Source: Kitasatospora herbaricolor (GTDB lineage Bacteria; Actinomycetota; Actinomycetes; Streptomycetales; Streptomycetaceae). Taken from it: a stretch of DNA of 64,000 bases. The first letter of the stretch is position 1. Every line of letters begins with the position of its first letter. Positions 25,825 through 34,557 of this stretch are shown here, piece after piece. Location: assembly GCF_030813695.1 (NCBI RefSeq), contig NZ_JAUSVA010000002.1, forward strand, positions 5,208,001-5,272,000, given 5' to 3'. The notes below the pieces were generated by a model. That model was not told where the DNA came from. It saw nothing but the letters and a program-made list of their open reading frames with translations, and made no database searches. The translations under genes and the position numbers were made by a program.

Positions 25825-27003
25825 ATGCAGTGGAACGAGGACCAGAAGGCCCTGCGGGCGGCGGTCACCGCGCTCGGCCAGGTGATCGGCGACGGTCACC
25901 TGGAGCGGGACGCCGGGGCGAGCTTCTCCCACGACGGCTGGAAGCGACTGTGCGAGGCGGGGCTGCCCGCCCTGCCCTTCGAGCCGGAGTACGGCGGCCT
26001 CGGGCAGTCCCTGTCCACCACGATGTACGTCCTGGAGGGCCTCGGCCACAGCTGCCGGGACGCCGGGCTGAACTTCTCGGCCTCCACCCATCTGGTCAGC
26101 GCGGGCGTCCCGGTGCAGCGGTTCGGCTCGGCCGAACTCAAGCGCCGCTTCCTGCCGGGCATCGTGGACGGCAGCACGATCGGCGCCCACGCCATCACCG
26201 AGGCGGACGGCGGCTCCGACGTGATGGGGATGCGGACCACCGCCGTCCCCGACGGCGATGACGCCTTCGTGCTGAACGGCTCCAAGGCCTTCGTCAGCAA
26301 CGGCCCGATCGCGGACCTGATCGTGGTGTACGCCAGGACGGGCCGGCCGGGCAACCCGGCGGGGCTGACCGCCTTCCTGGTCGAGCGGGACACGCCCGGC
26401 CTCACGGTGGGCCGGCCGATCGCCAAGATGGGACTGCGCAGCTCGCCGCTGTGCGAGCTGTTCCTGGACGACGTCCGGGTGCCCAGGTCGCAGGTGATCG
26501 GCTCGGCCGGGGCGGGCTTCCTGGTGCTCGACCACGTGATGAAGTGGGAGATCCTCTGCTCCTTCGTGATCAACGTCGGTGAGATGCAGCACCGGCTGGA
26601 GCAGTGCGTCTCCTACGCCAGGACCCGCCGGCAGTTCGGCCGGCACATCGGCTCCTACCAGTCGGTCTCCAACCTGATCGTGGGGATGCGGGTCGACGTG
26701 GAGACCTCCCGGAAGTGGCTGTACGACACGGCGGAGAAGATCGTCGGCCGCGAGAACGCGGCCGTCGACGTGGCGATCAGCAAGCTGGTGGTCAGCGAGG
26801 CCAACGTCCGCAGCGCGCTGACGGCCATTCAGATCTACGGCGGACACGGCTACATGGCCGAGGTGGGGCTGGAGAAGGAACTGCGCAACGCCGTCGCGGG
26901 GACGCTCTACTCGGGGACGACCCAGATCCAGCAGCAGCGGATCGCCGCGCTGATGGGCCTGGGCCGCCCCGCCCCGGCCCGAACCGAACAGGGGTTGGAA
27001 TGA
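25825..27003 (+). CDS. Acyl-CoA-dehydrogenase-like flavoenzyme, likely acts on carrier-bound substrate
   Basis: A 392-residue acyl-CoA dehydrogenase fold: FAD-binding ITEADGGSDVMGM, SNGPIADLIVVYA, RRQFGRHIGSYQSVSN and IYGGHGYMAEVGLEKELRNA. At the place of the common catalytic Glu (IYEGT in MCAD) there is Ser363 (LYSGTTQIQ). Glu242 in MKWEILCSF falls where isovaleryl-CoA dehydrogenase and the prolyl-carrier dehydrogenases (PltE/RedW type) have their base. Together with the adjacent adenylation and carrier genes this suggests oxidation of an aminoacyl-S-carrier, for example prolyl to pyrrolyl or to a dehydroamino acid. Its stop overlaps the next gene's ATG. Confidence 0.88.
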   Translation: MQWNEDQKALRAAVTALGQVIGDGHLERDAGASFSHDGWKRLCEAGLPALPFEPEYGGLGQSLSTTMYVLEGLGHSCRDAGLNFSASTHLVSAGVPVQRFGSAELKRRFLPGIVDGSTIGAHAITEADGGSDVMGMRTTAVPDGDDAFVLNGSKAFVSNGPIADLIVVYARTGRPGNPAGLTAFLVERDTPGLTVGRPIAKMGLRSSPLCELFLDDVRVPRSQVIGSAGAGFLVLDHVMKWEILCSFVINVGEMQHRLEQCVSYARTRRQFGRHIGSYQSVSNLIVGMRVDVETSRKWLYDTAEKIVGRENAAVDVAISKLVVSEANVRSALTAIQIYGGHGYMAEVGLEKELRNAVAGTLYSGTTQIQQQRIAALMGLGRPAPARTEQGLE

Positions 27004-27698
27004 CTACTACCGACGAACTGCTGAAGCCGACCGAGTTCCTCGACTACGAATCCGCGACCGTACGGGCCTTCGTCGACAAGGCGCTGCCCGAGCCCGGGCG
27101 GCTCACCGAGGTGGAGCGGGCGGTCGCGCTCTACTACGCCGTCCGTGACGGCATCAACTACGAGGTGTACGACGCCGACCTGTCCCGGGAGGGCCTGCGG
27201 GCCAGCTCGGTGCTGGAGCGCGGCAAGGGCTTCTGCGTGCACAAGTCGATCGTGTACGCGGCCGCCGTCCGGTCGGTGGGGGTGCCCAGCCGGATCGTCT
27301 ACGGCGACGTCCGCAACCACCTGGCCTCCGAGCGGCTGCGCCGGCTGGTGGGCGGTGACGTGTTCCGCTACCACAGCTGGACGTCCGTCCAGTTGGAGGG
27401 CGCCTGGCTGAAGGCCACCCCGGTCTTCAACAAGATGCTCTGCCGGCTCTACCGGATGCGGCCGCTGGACTTCGACGGGCGCTCCGACAGCGTCTACCAC
27501 CCCTACGACCTCGAAGGCCGTCGGCACATGGAATTCCTGCGTGACCGCGGGGAGTTCGACGACGTCCCGTACGACCAGGTGGTGGGCGGCATCAGGGACG
27601 CCCACCCGCTGCTCTTCGCAGGCTCGCACACGACCACATCAGGCTCCCTCATGGACGAGGCGGCCGCAGAGGGAGGCTCCGATGGTGGACAGGGTTAA
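27000..27698 (+). CDS. Transglutaminase-like protein
   Basis: A 232-residue protein with the transglutaminase/protease core: GKGFCVHKSIVYAAAVRSVGVPSRIV with Cys79, and YHSWTSVQLEGAWLKATPVFN with His125. The position usually held by the third residue Asp (as in VDPTFN) is Thr140. The same KATP-x-FN pattern is, as I recall, usual in this subgroup, so it need not mean loss of activity. In andrimid synthesis the transglutaminase homologue AdmF makes an amide bond from carrier-bound acyl groups. A similar release/condensation role here is plausible. It overlaps both neighbours, so it is translated with the ACAD and TrpB-like genes. Confidence 0.8.
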   Translation: MTTTDELLKPTEFLDYESATVRAFVDKALPEPGRLTEVERAVALYYAVRDGINYEVYDADLSREGLRASSVLERGKGFCVHKSIVYAAAVRSVGVPSRIVYGDVRNHLASERLRRLVGGDVFRYHSWTSVQLEGAWLKATPVFNKMLCRLYRMRPLDFDGRSDSVYHPYDLEGRRHMEFLRDRGEFDDVPYDQVVGGIRDAHPLLFAGSHTTTSGSLMDEAAAEGGSDGGQG

Positions 27699-29043
27699 GT
27701 TCCAGCTCGACGACAAGGACGTCCCGACCACCTGGTACAACCTGGCGGCGGACCTGCCGGGGGCGCCGCTGGCCCCGGCGCTCAGCGCCGCGACCGGCGC
27801 CCCGCTCGGCCGCGACGAGCTGGCGGCGCTCATGCCCGAGCCGCTGATCGACCAGGAGATCGGCACCGAGCGGGAGTTCGAGATCCCCGAGCCGGTCCGG
27901 CAGATCTACGCGATGTGGCGCCCGGCCCCGCTGTTCCGGGCCCGCCGGCTGGAGCGCGCGCTGAACACCCCGGCGCGCATCTACTACAAGTACGAGGGGG
28001 TCTCGCCGGCCGGCAGCCACAAGCCCAACACCGGCATCGCGCAGGCCTTCTACAACAAGGAGGCGGGCAAGACCGGGCTGGTCACCGAGACCGGCGCCGG
28101 CCAGTGGGGCAGCGCCACCGCGCTCAGCGCGGCCTTCTTCGGGATGACCGCCAAGGTGTTCATGGTGCGGGTCAGCTTCGAGCAGAAGCCGTACCGCAAG
28201 TCGCTGATGGAGACCTACGGCGCGGTCTGCACCCCCAGCCCCAGCGTCGAGACCGCGGCCGGCCGGGCCATCCTGGCCGCCGACCCCAAGTCGCCGGGCA
28301 GCCTCGGCATCGCCACCTCGGAGGCGCTGGAGACGGCGGCCGGCGACCCCTCGCTCGGCTACGTGCTCGGCAGCGCGGCCAACCACGTGCTGGCCCACCA
28401 GACCGTGATCGGCCAGGAGGCGCTGCGCCAGATGGAGCTGGCGGACGACTACCCGGACATCGTGATCGGCGCCGCCGGCGGCGGCAGCAACCTCGCCGGG
28501 CTGGCCTTCCCGTTCCTGGGCGCGCAGCTGCGCGGCGGCCCGGACGTCCGGATCATCGCGGTCGAGCCGGCCTCCTGCCCGACCCTGACCCGCGGCCGGA
28601 TCGCGTACGACTACGCCGACACCGGCCGGGTCGGCCCGCTGTTCCGGATGCACACCCTCGGGCACTCCTTCGTGCCGCCGGCGATGCACGCGGGAGGCCT
28701 CCGGGCGCACGGCATCGGCCCGCTGATCAGCCGTACGGTCGAGGACAAGCTGATCGAGCCGGTGGCCGTCGCGCAGACCCGGTGCTTCGAGGCGGGCGTG
28801 CAGTTCGCCCGCACCGAGGGCATCCTGCCGGCGCCCGAGTCGACCCACGCGATCAGGGTCGCGATCGACGAGGCGATCCGCTGCCGGGAGGAGGGCCGCT
28901 CGCAGGCGATCCTGTTCGGGCTCTCCGGGCACGGGCACTTCGACCTGGTCGCGTACGAAAAGTACTTCGCGGGCAGTCTGGAGGACGACGTGCTGGACGA
29001 GGCGGTGCTCGCGGCGGCCGACGCCAGCATCCCCGCGCTCTGA
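27682..29043 (+). CDS. TrpB2-type PLP enzyme (tryptophan synthase beta-like)
   Basis: A 453-residue fold-type II PLP enzyme. YEGVSPAGSHKPNTG contains the Schiff-base Lys, and TETGAGQWGSATA and GAAGGGSNLAGLAFPFL (phosphate loop) follow the TrpB2 pattern, as does the N-terminal extension WYNLAADLP. TrpB2 proteins can act without TrpA as serine-dependent beta-substitution enzymes. No other trp gene is near, and the gene is embedded in the cluster (17-base overlap with the transglutaminase gene), so a dedicated role in making a non-standard amino acid by beta-replacement is more likely than primary tryptophan synthesis. The C-terminal AYEKYFAGSLEDD is also TrpB2-like. Confidence 0.9.
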   Translation: MVDRVKFQLDDKDVPTTWYNLAADLPGAPLAPALSAATGAPLGRDELAALMPEPLIDQEIGTEREFEIPEPVRQIYAMWRPAPLFRARRLERALNTPARIYYKYEGVSPAGSHKPNTGIAQAFYNKEAGKTGLVTETGAGQWGSATALSAAFFGMTAKVFMVRVSFEQKPYRKSLMETYGAVCTPSPSVETAAGRAILAADPKSPGSLGIATSEALETAAGDPSLGYVLGSAANHVLAHQTVIGQEALRQMELADDYPDIVIGAAGGGSNLAGLAFPFLGAQLRGGPDVRIIAVEPASCPTLTRGRIAYDYADTGRVGPLFRMHTLGHSFVPPAMHAGGLRAHGIGPLISRTVEDKLIEPVAVAQTRCFEAGVQFARTEGILPAPESTHAIRVAIDEAIRCREEGRSQAILFGLSGHGHFDLVAYEKYFAGSLEDDVLDEAVLAAADASIPAL

Positions 29044-29080
29044 CCGGACCGGTCGACGGCGCCTCGCTTCGACCGCCCGT

Positions 29081-29109
29081 GCGGGCCGCCCCCACCCGGG
29101 GCGGCCCGC
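29081..29109. terminator. Strong hairpin between trpB2-like and exporter genes
   Basis: A 12-bp perfect stem (gcgggccgcccc / ggggcggcccgc) with a five-base loop lies in the 92-base gap. It may end the synthesis transcript or lower expression of the exporter and ATP-grasp genes. Confidence 0.55.
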
Positions 29110-29135
29110 GCCGGGCGGCCCCGGAAGGGAAGAAC

Positions 29136-30191
29136 ATGACGGACGGACAGAAGGCCGGCCAGACCGGCGGCCTGTGGCGCGGGGTGGCCCCGCTGACGGG
29201 GTTCGCCGCGCTCACCGCGGCGGTCGACGTGTACGCGGGGAACCGCCTGCAGTCGCTCGATCCGCTGGCGATAGCGGCGGTGTCGTTCTCGCTCACGGCC
29301 GTGTTCTTCCTCGGCCTGGACATCGCCCGCAAGGGCCTGGCGGCGGCCCTGCGGCCGCTCTCCGCCCAGCGCTGGGACGTGCTGGCGCTGAACGTCTCCA
29401 CCGCCGTCACCTGGCTGTCGATGCTCTACGCGCTGAAGTACCTGGAGCCGGCGGTGGTGAACGTGGTCGGCCTGGCGATCGGCCCGGTGCTGACCCTGGT
29501 GTTCGGCCCGCTGCTGCGCCGGGGCACCACCGTGCTCCGCGCGGAGGCCGTGGTCTCGGCCGGGATCTGCCTCTCCATCGCCGTCCTGGTCTGGGGTTCG
29601 GTGACCGGACGCAGCGGGGTCGGCGCGGTGGACGCCGGGGACGCCGCGCTCGGCCTGGTGCTGACGCTGGTCTGCGGGCTGGCGTCGACCGGGAACGTCA
29701 TCTACTCCAAGCGGCTGAGCGAGGCCGGTCTCGGGCCGCAGTCGGTGCTGTCGGTGCGGTTCTTCCTGACCATCGTGGTGACCTGGGCGGCGGTGGGCCT
29801 CGGCGACCAGCCGGGGCTCGGCGCGGTGTTCCTGCCCGCGGCGGTGATCGCGGTGATCGGGGTCGGCCTGCCGCTGTACCTGATCCAGGTCGGCATCAAG
29901 CACACCGAGCCGATCACCGCCTCGCTGCTGTGCACCCTGTCGCCGCTCTTCGCCTACCTGCTGCAACTGCCCGACCGGCGGCTGACGCAGTCCACGCTGA
30001 CGCTGCTCTGCATCCTCGTCATCACCCTGCTGGTCGGGGTCGGCACGGCGGCCCGGGGCCGCCACGACCTGCGCGTGCGGGAGGCCGCGGCCCGGCCCGC
30101 GCCCGTGCCGGCGGGGGCCGCCGGCCGCCCGGCCGGCGACCGGGCCGCCCGCGCGGCCCTCGGCACGGACACCCAAGGAGAGCCCTCGTGA
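29136..30191 (+). CDS. EamA/DMT-family exporter
   Basis: A 351-residue membrane protein with about ten helices in two EamA repeats. They cover the segments LALNVSTAVTWLSMLYALKYLEPAVVNVV (first half) and GLGPQSVLSVRFFLTIVVTWAAV to EPITASLLCTLSPLFAYLL (second half). A charged Ala/Pro-rich cytoplasmic tail of about 45 residues follows. DMT proteins commonly export amino acids or small metabolites. Its stop overlaps the ATP-grasp GTG, tying it to the cluster as probable exporter or self-resistance gene for the product. Confidence 0.85.
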   Translation: MTDGQKAGQTGGLWRGVAPLTGFAALTAAVDVYAGNRLQSLDPLAIAAVSFSLTAVFFLGLDIARKGLAAALRPLSAQRWDVLALNVSTAVTWLSMLYALKYLEPAVVNVVGLAIGPVLTLVFGPLLRRGTTVLRAEAVVSAGICLSIAVLVWGSVTGRSGVGAVDAGDAALGLVLTLVCGLASTGNVIYSKRLSEAGLGPQSVLSVRFFLTIVVTWAAVGLGDQPGLGAVFLPAAVIAVIGVGLPLYLIQVGIKHTEPITASLLCTLSPLFAYLLQLPDRRLTQSTLTLLCILVITLLVGVGTAARGRHDLRVREAAARPAPVPAGAAGRPAGDRAARAALGTDTQGEPS

Positions 30192-31417
30192 CAACCGCCG
30201 TCGTCGACGCCTACGGCATCGCCCGGTTCCTGCCCGCCGCCCTGCGGCGGTACGGCGTCGAGTACCTGCACGTCCGCTCGCAGGAGCCGGACATCCACCT
30301 GGCCTACCGGCCGGAGGACTTCACGGTCGATCTCCAGCACGAGGGCGACCTGGCGGCCACCGCCGCCCGGCTGCGCGAGCACGGGGTGGACTTCGTGGTG
30401 GCGGGCGCCGAGTCCGGGGTGCTGCTGGCCGACGCGCTGTCGGCGGAGCTGGGCACCCCGGGCAACGGGATGACCCGGCCCGCGTCGCGCCGGGACAAGT
30501 TCGCGATGGCCGCCGCGGTCAAGGAGGCCGGCCTGGCCGCCGCCGAGTCGCTGCTCTCGGCCTCGGCGGAGGAGACCGTCGCCTGGGCGGAGCGGCTCGG
30601 CGAGTGGCCGGTGGTGCTGAAGCCGGTGGCCAGCGCCGGAACCGACCACGTCTTCTTCTGCGACTCGCCGCAGGAGATCCGCACCGCGCACGCTACCGTG
30701 CTGGCCGCGGTGGACCGCTACGGCCGGCGCAACACGCAGGTGCTGGCCCAGCAGTTCCTGGACGGTGACGAGTACTTCGTCAACACCGTGAGCCGTGACG
30801 GCGTTCACCACATCGTGGAGGTCTGGCGCTACCACGACCTCCCGAAGGGCGGCGGCCGTTCGATTCCGCCCGCCTTCGAGCACCCGGTGCCGCCGGAGGA
30901 CCCGGCCGCCCGGCAGCTCGGGGACTACGTGCCGAAGGTGCTGGACGCGCTGGAGATCCGCAACGGCTCGGCGCACACCGAGGTGATGCTCACCGCACGC
31001 GGTCCGGTGCTGGTGGAGTGCGGCGCCCGGCTCGGCGGCGCCCACCTGCCCGACGTGGTCAACCGTGCCATCGGCACCGACCAGGTGGACCTGCTGGCCC
31101 TGGCCATCGCCCGACCCGAGCGGATCACCGGCCGGACCCTGCCGCCGTACCGGCTCCTCACCCACCTGCGGTACCTCAACCTGATGAGCCCCCGGGACGG
31201 GGTGGTCCCGTCCGAGGAGGCCTGGGCGGAGGTCCGCGCCCTGCCGTCCTTCCTGGACATGGTGCTCACCATCCCGCCGGGCAAGCCGGTCGCCCGCACG
31301 GTCGACCTGGCCACCGTGCCCGGCTACCTCTACCTCAGTTCCGACGACGCCGGCCAGGTCGAGGCCGACTACCGGCGCCTGCGGCAACTGGAGGCGGACG
31401 GGCTGTACGACGCCTGA
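30188..31417 (+). CDS. ATP-grasp ligase (amino-acid/peptide ligase type)
   Basis: The GTG start at 30188 follows AAGGAG and overlaps the exporter stop. The 409-residue product has an N-terminal pre-ATP-grasp domain and then ATP-grasp motifs: GMTRPASRRDKFAMAAAVKEAG, WPVVLKPVASAGTDHVFF with the nucleotide-binding Lys, and the metal-binding VLVECGARLGGAHLPDVV. This pattern is like BacD/carnosine-synthase-type L-amino-acid ligases that join an acyl phosphate to an amine. It probably makes an amide or peptide bond in the pathway. Which two substrates are joined cannot be told. Confidence 0.88.
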   Translation: MTTAVVDAYGIARFLPAALRRYGVEYLHVRSQEPDIHLAYRPEDFTVDLQHEGDLAATAARLREHGVDFVVAGAESGVLLADALSAELGTPGNGMTRPASRRDKFAMAAAVKEAGLAAAESLLSASAEETVAWAERLGEWPVVLKPVASAGTDHVFFCDSPQEIRTAHATVLAAVDRYGRRNTQVLAQQFLDGDEYFVNTVSRDGVHHIVEVWRYHDLPKGGGRSIPPAFEHPVPPEDPAARQLGDYVPKVLDALEIRNGSAHTEVMLTARGPVLVECGARLGGAHLPDVVNRAIGTDQVDLLALAIARPERITGRTLPPYRLLTHLRYLNLMSPRDGVVPSEEAWAEVRALPSFLDMVLTIPPGKPVARTVDLATVPGYLYLSSDDAGQVEADYRRLRQLEADGLYDA

Positions 31418-31502
31418 GCGTCCGCGGCCCGGCCCCGTCACTGTCCCACCCCGTCACATGTCCGACCCCGTGAAGCCGTCCGATCCTACGAAGGTGGAAG
31501 TC

Positions 31503-32012
31503 ATGACCCAGGCCATACCGAACCTCGGCGAGCTCGGCAGCATCCCCGCCGAGTACGTGCACACCGAGAAGACCATCCGCCCGGACGACGAGCTGCTGCT
31601 CCCGACCGCGGTGTTCAAGTGGTACGACATCTTCCGCGCCGACCAGGACGTCCCCAAGGACGTCCGCGAGGAGGCCCAGGAGTGGCTGCGCTCGGAGGCG
31701 GCGGCCGGGCGGCTGGAGCTGCGCCAGGAGATCGGCTACGCGCTGCTGCACCGGGCCGGTGACAAGTACTTCCTGATGATCTGCGTCTGGCGCAACATCA
31801 ACGAGCTGCACACCGGCCTGTACTTCAAGGACGACGCGGGCTTCCTGCCCTACCCCGTCCGGGCCGAGGTGCCCAGGCCGACGATGGACATCCTGGAGCT
31901 GGACGTCACCTCGCACGAGCGGCGCGGCTGGTCCCGCTACCTCAGCTCGGACCGCGACGAGGCGGCCAAGCAGGCCTACCTGGACGACCGCTGCACGGGC
32001 ATCCTGGTCTGA
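31503..32012 (+). CDS. Unrecognised 169-aa protein at the end of the cluster
   Basis: The start is the ATG at 31503 with GGTGGAAG before it; an in-frame ATG at 31458 is less well placed. The soluble protein has LPTAVFKWYDIFRADQDVP, a helix KDVREEAQEWLRSEAAAG, strands FLMICVWRNINELHTGLYFKD, and a C-terminal RCTGILV. It has no membrane segment or signal and few Cys. I do not recognise the family or any catalytic motif. It follows the ATP-grasp gene by 85 bases on the same strand and is convergent with the P-type ATPase gene, so it is probably the last cluster gene. Confidence 0.75.
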   Translation: MTQAIPNLGELGSIPAEYVHTEKTIRPDDELLLPTAVFKWYDIFRADQDVPKDVREEAQEWLRSEAAAGRLELRQEIGYALLHRAGDKYFLMICVWRNINELHTGLYFKDDAGFLPYPVRAEVPRPTMDILELDVTSHERRGWSRYLSSDRDEAAKQAYLDDRCTGILV

Positions 32013-32034
32013 TCCGTCCGGTGACGGCGGTACG

Positions 32035-34557
32035 TCAGGGCTCCGAACCGCGCCCGACGTACCGCCACACCACCTCCAGCGCCACCCCGGCGATCATCGC
32101 GATCCCCACCCCCGCCCACGGGTCCCGGGTGCCGGCCAGCGAGAGCTGGAAGAAGTCCGACAGCCACGGCACCAGCAGGACCAGCGCGAACGCCCCGCCC
32201 ATGGTGGCGATCAGCAGCAGCCGCCACCAGTTGTACGGCCGGGCGACGATCGCCAGCACCCAGATCGCCACCAGGAACAGCGTCAGGGTGGCCACGCTGG
32301 TGTCCGCCTCCAGGTCGGTGGTGTGGTTGGCGCGGGCCAGCGCGTAGGCGGTGAAGGTCGCGGTGCCCGCGATCAGCCCGCCCGGCACGGCCAGCCGCAG
32401 CACCCGCCGGACGAAGCCCCGCCGGGCCCGCTCGTTGTTCGGGGCCAGCGCCAGGAAGAAGGCCGGCACGCCGATGGTCAGGGTGGAGAGCACGGTGGAG
32501 TGCCGGGGCAGGAACGGGTACGGCGAATGGGTGCAGATCACCAGGATCGCCAGCAGCACCGAGTAGACCGTCTTCACCAGGAAGAGGGTCGCCACCCGCT
32601 CGATGTTGCCGATCACCCGGCGGCCCTCGGCGACCACCGAGGGCAGGGTGGCGAAGCTGTCGTTCAGCAGCACGATCTGCGCCACCGCCCGGGTCGCCTC
32701 CCTGCCGGAGCCCATCGCGACGCCGATGTCGGCGTCCTTGAGGGCGAGCACGTCGTTGACGCCGTCGCCGGTCATCGCGACGGTGTGCCCGCGCGCCTGC
32801 AGGGCGCCGACCAGTTCACGCTTCTGCTGCGGGGTGACCCGGCCGAAGACGGACGTCCGGTCGGCGGTGTCGGCCAGCTCCTCGGGGTCGGTGGGCAGCG
32901 TCCGGGCGTCCACCGGGTGCTCCGCCCCCGGCAGGCCCAGGTTGGCGGCCACCGCGCCGACCGAGACGGCCGCGTCGCCGGAGATCACCTTCGCCCGGAC
33001 CTGCTGGCTCTCGAAGTAGCGCAGGGTGTCGGCCGCGTCGTCGCGCAGCCGCTGCTCCAGCACCACCAGCGCGAGCGGCCGCAGGCCGGCGGCCGGGTCG
33101 GGCGCGTCCAGCGGCACGAGCGTGCGGCCGAGCAGCAGCACCCGCAGGCCCTTGGCGCCCAGCTCGTCGACCTCGGCGAGCGTCGGGTGCCCCTCGGTCA
33201 GCAGCACGTCGGGGGCGCCGAGCAGCCAGCTGGCCTCGGCGCCCTGCGGTTCCAGCAGCTGCACCCCGCTCCACTTGCGGGCCGAGGAGAACGGCATCGC
33301 CTCGATCACCCGCCACTCGCCGTCGGAGCCGGCGGCGCTGCCGTACGCGTCGATGATGGCCCGCATGCTGGGGTTCGGCCGGGCGTCCGCCCCGGCCAGC
33401 ACCCCGAGGGCGGTGCGCAGCACGGCCTGGTCCACCGCACCGCCGGGGCCGTCCGCGCCCGGAGGCCCGGCCGCCCCGGGCGCCTCGTCCGCCCCTGGTG
33501 GGCCCCCGGCCGGGTGCGGGCCGGGCAGCGGCCGCAGCTCGACCACGTCCATGCCGCCCTCGGTGAGGGTGCCGGTCTTGTCCAGGCAGACGGTGTCGAC
33601 CCGGGCCAGGCCCTCGATCGCCGGCAGTTCCTGCACCAGGCAGTCCTTGCGGCCGAGCCGCACCACGCCGATCGCGAAGGCCACCGAGGTCAGCAGCACC
33701 AGCCCCTCGGGCACCATCGGGACGATCCCGGCCACCATCCGCCGGACGGCCTCGCGCCAGTCGCTGCCCTCCACCGCCAGCTGGCTGATGATCAGGCCGA
33801 TCGCGGTGGGGATCAGCAGCCAGGTGATGAACTTCAGGATGCTGTTGATGCCGCTGCGCAGCTCCGAGCTGACCAGGGTGAAGCGGCTGGCCTCCTCGGC
33901 GAGCTGGGCCGCGTACGCCTCGCGGCCGACCCTGGTGGCGCTGAAGGCGCCGGCGCCGGCCACCACGAAGCTGCCCGACATCACCTGGTCGCCGGGCTGC
34001 TTGAGGACGGGGTCGGGCTCGCCGGTCAGCAGTGACTCGTCGATCTCCAGGCCGTCCGCCTCGGTCACCTCGCCGTCGACGATCACCTTGTCGCCGATGC
34101 CGAGCAGCACGGTGTCGTCGAGCACGATCCCGGCGACCGCCACCTGTTCGACCCGGCCGTCCCGGCGGACCTGCGGCTTGGCCTCGCCGATCAGGGCGAG
34201 GCTGTCCAGCGTGCGCTTGGCGCGCATCTCCTGGATGATCCCGATCGCCGTGTTGGCCACGATGACCAGCCCGAAGAGACCGTCCTGGATCGGTCCGACC
34301 ACCAGGATGACGGCGAACATGACGCCGATGATCGCGTTGAACCGGGTGAAGACGTTCGCCCGGACGATCTCCTTCACCGAACGGCTGGACCGCACCGGCA
34401 CGTCGTTGACGGCACCGCGGGCGACCCGTTCGGCGACCTCGGCCGCCGTCAGCCCGCCGCGCCGGCCGGGCACGAGCCCCAGCGGACGGGCGCCCGGGGC
34501 GGACTCCGGCGAGCCGTCGCTCCCGTTGCCGGCCGTGTCTTCCGCGGGGTGCGTCAT
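32035..34557 (-). CDS. P-type cation-transporting ATPase
   Basis: An 840-residue HAD-type P-type ATPase: actuator loop LLTGEPDPV, helix-4 motif MVPEGLVLL, phosphorylation site CLDKTGTLT (Asp near residue 327), hinge GDGVNDVLALKDADIGVAMGSG, and about six C-terminal helices (as in P2-type pumps). The N-terminal 30 residues are polar. The ion cannot be assigned safely; the PEGL motif and C-terminal layout point to a P2/Ca-Mg-like group. The nucleotide-binding domain carries a Gly/Pro/Ala-rich insert (PPGADEAPGAAGPPGADG) before about residue 380, probably a flexible loop. The gene stands alone. Confidence 0.9.
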   Translation of the reverse strand: MTHPAEDTAGNGSDGSPESAPGARPLGLVPGRRGGLTAAEVAERVARGAVNDVPVRSSRSVKEIVRANVFTRFNAIIGVMFAVILVVGPIQDGLFGLVIVANTAIGIIQEMRAKRTLDSLALIGEAKPQVRRDGRVEQVAVAGIVLDDTVLLGIGDKVIVDGEVTEADGLEIDESLLTGEPDPVLKQPGDQVMSGSFVVAGAGAFSATRVGREAYAAQLAEEASRFTLVSSELRSGINSILKFITWLLIPTAIGLIISQLAVEGSDWREAVRRMVAGIVPMVPEGLVLLTSVAFAIGVVRLGRKDCLVQELPAIEGLARVDTVCLDKTGTLTEGGMDVVELRPLPGPHPAGGPPGADEAPGAAGPPGADGPGGAVDQAVLRTALGVLAGADARPNPSMRAIIDAYGSAAGSDGEWRVIEAMPFSSARKWSGVQLLEPQGAEASWLLGAPDVLLTEGHPTLAEVDELGAKGLRVLLLGRTLVPLDAPDPAAGLRPLALVVLEQRLRDDAADTLRYFESQQVRAKVISGDAAVSVGAVAANLGLPGAEHPVDARTLPTDPEELADTADRTSVFGRVTPQQKRELVGALQARGHTVAMTGDGVNDVLALKDADIGVAMGSGREATRAVAQIVLLNDSFATLPSVVAEGRRVIGNIERVATLFLVKTVYSVLLAILVICTHSPYPFLPRHSTVLSTLTIGVPAFFLALAPNNERARRGFVRRVLRLAVPGGLIAGTATFTAYALARANHTTDLEADTSVATLTLFLVAIWVLAIVARPYNWWRLLLIATMGGAFALVLLVPWLSDFFQLSLAGTRDPWAGVGIAMIAGVALEVVWRYVGRGSEP

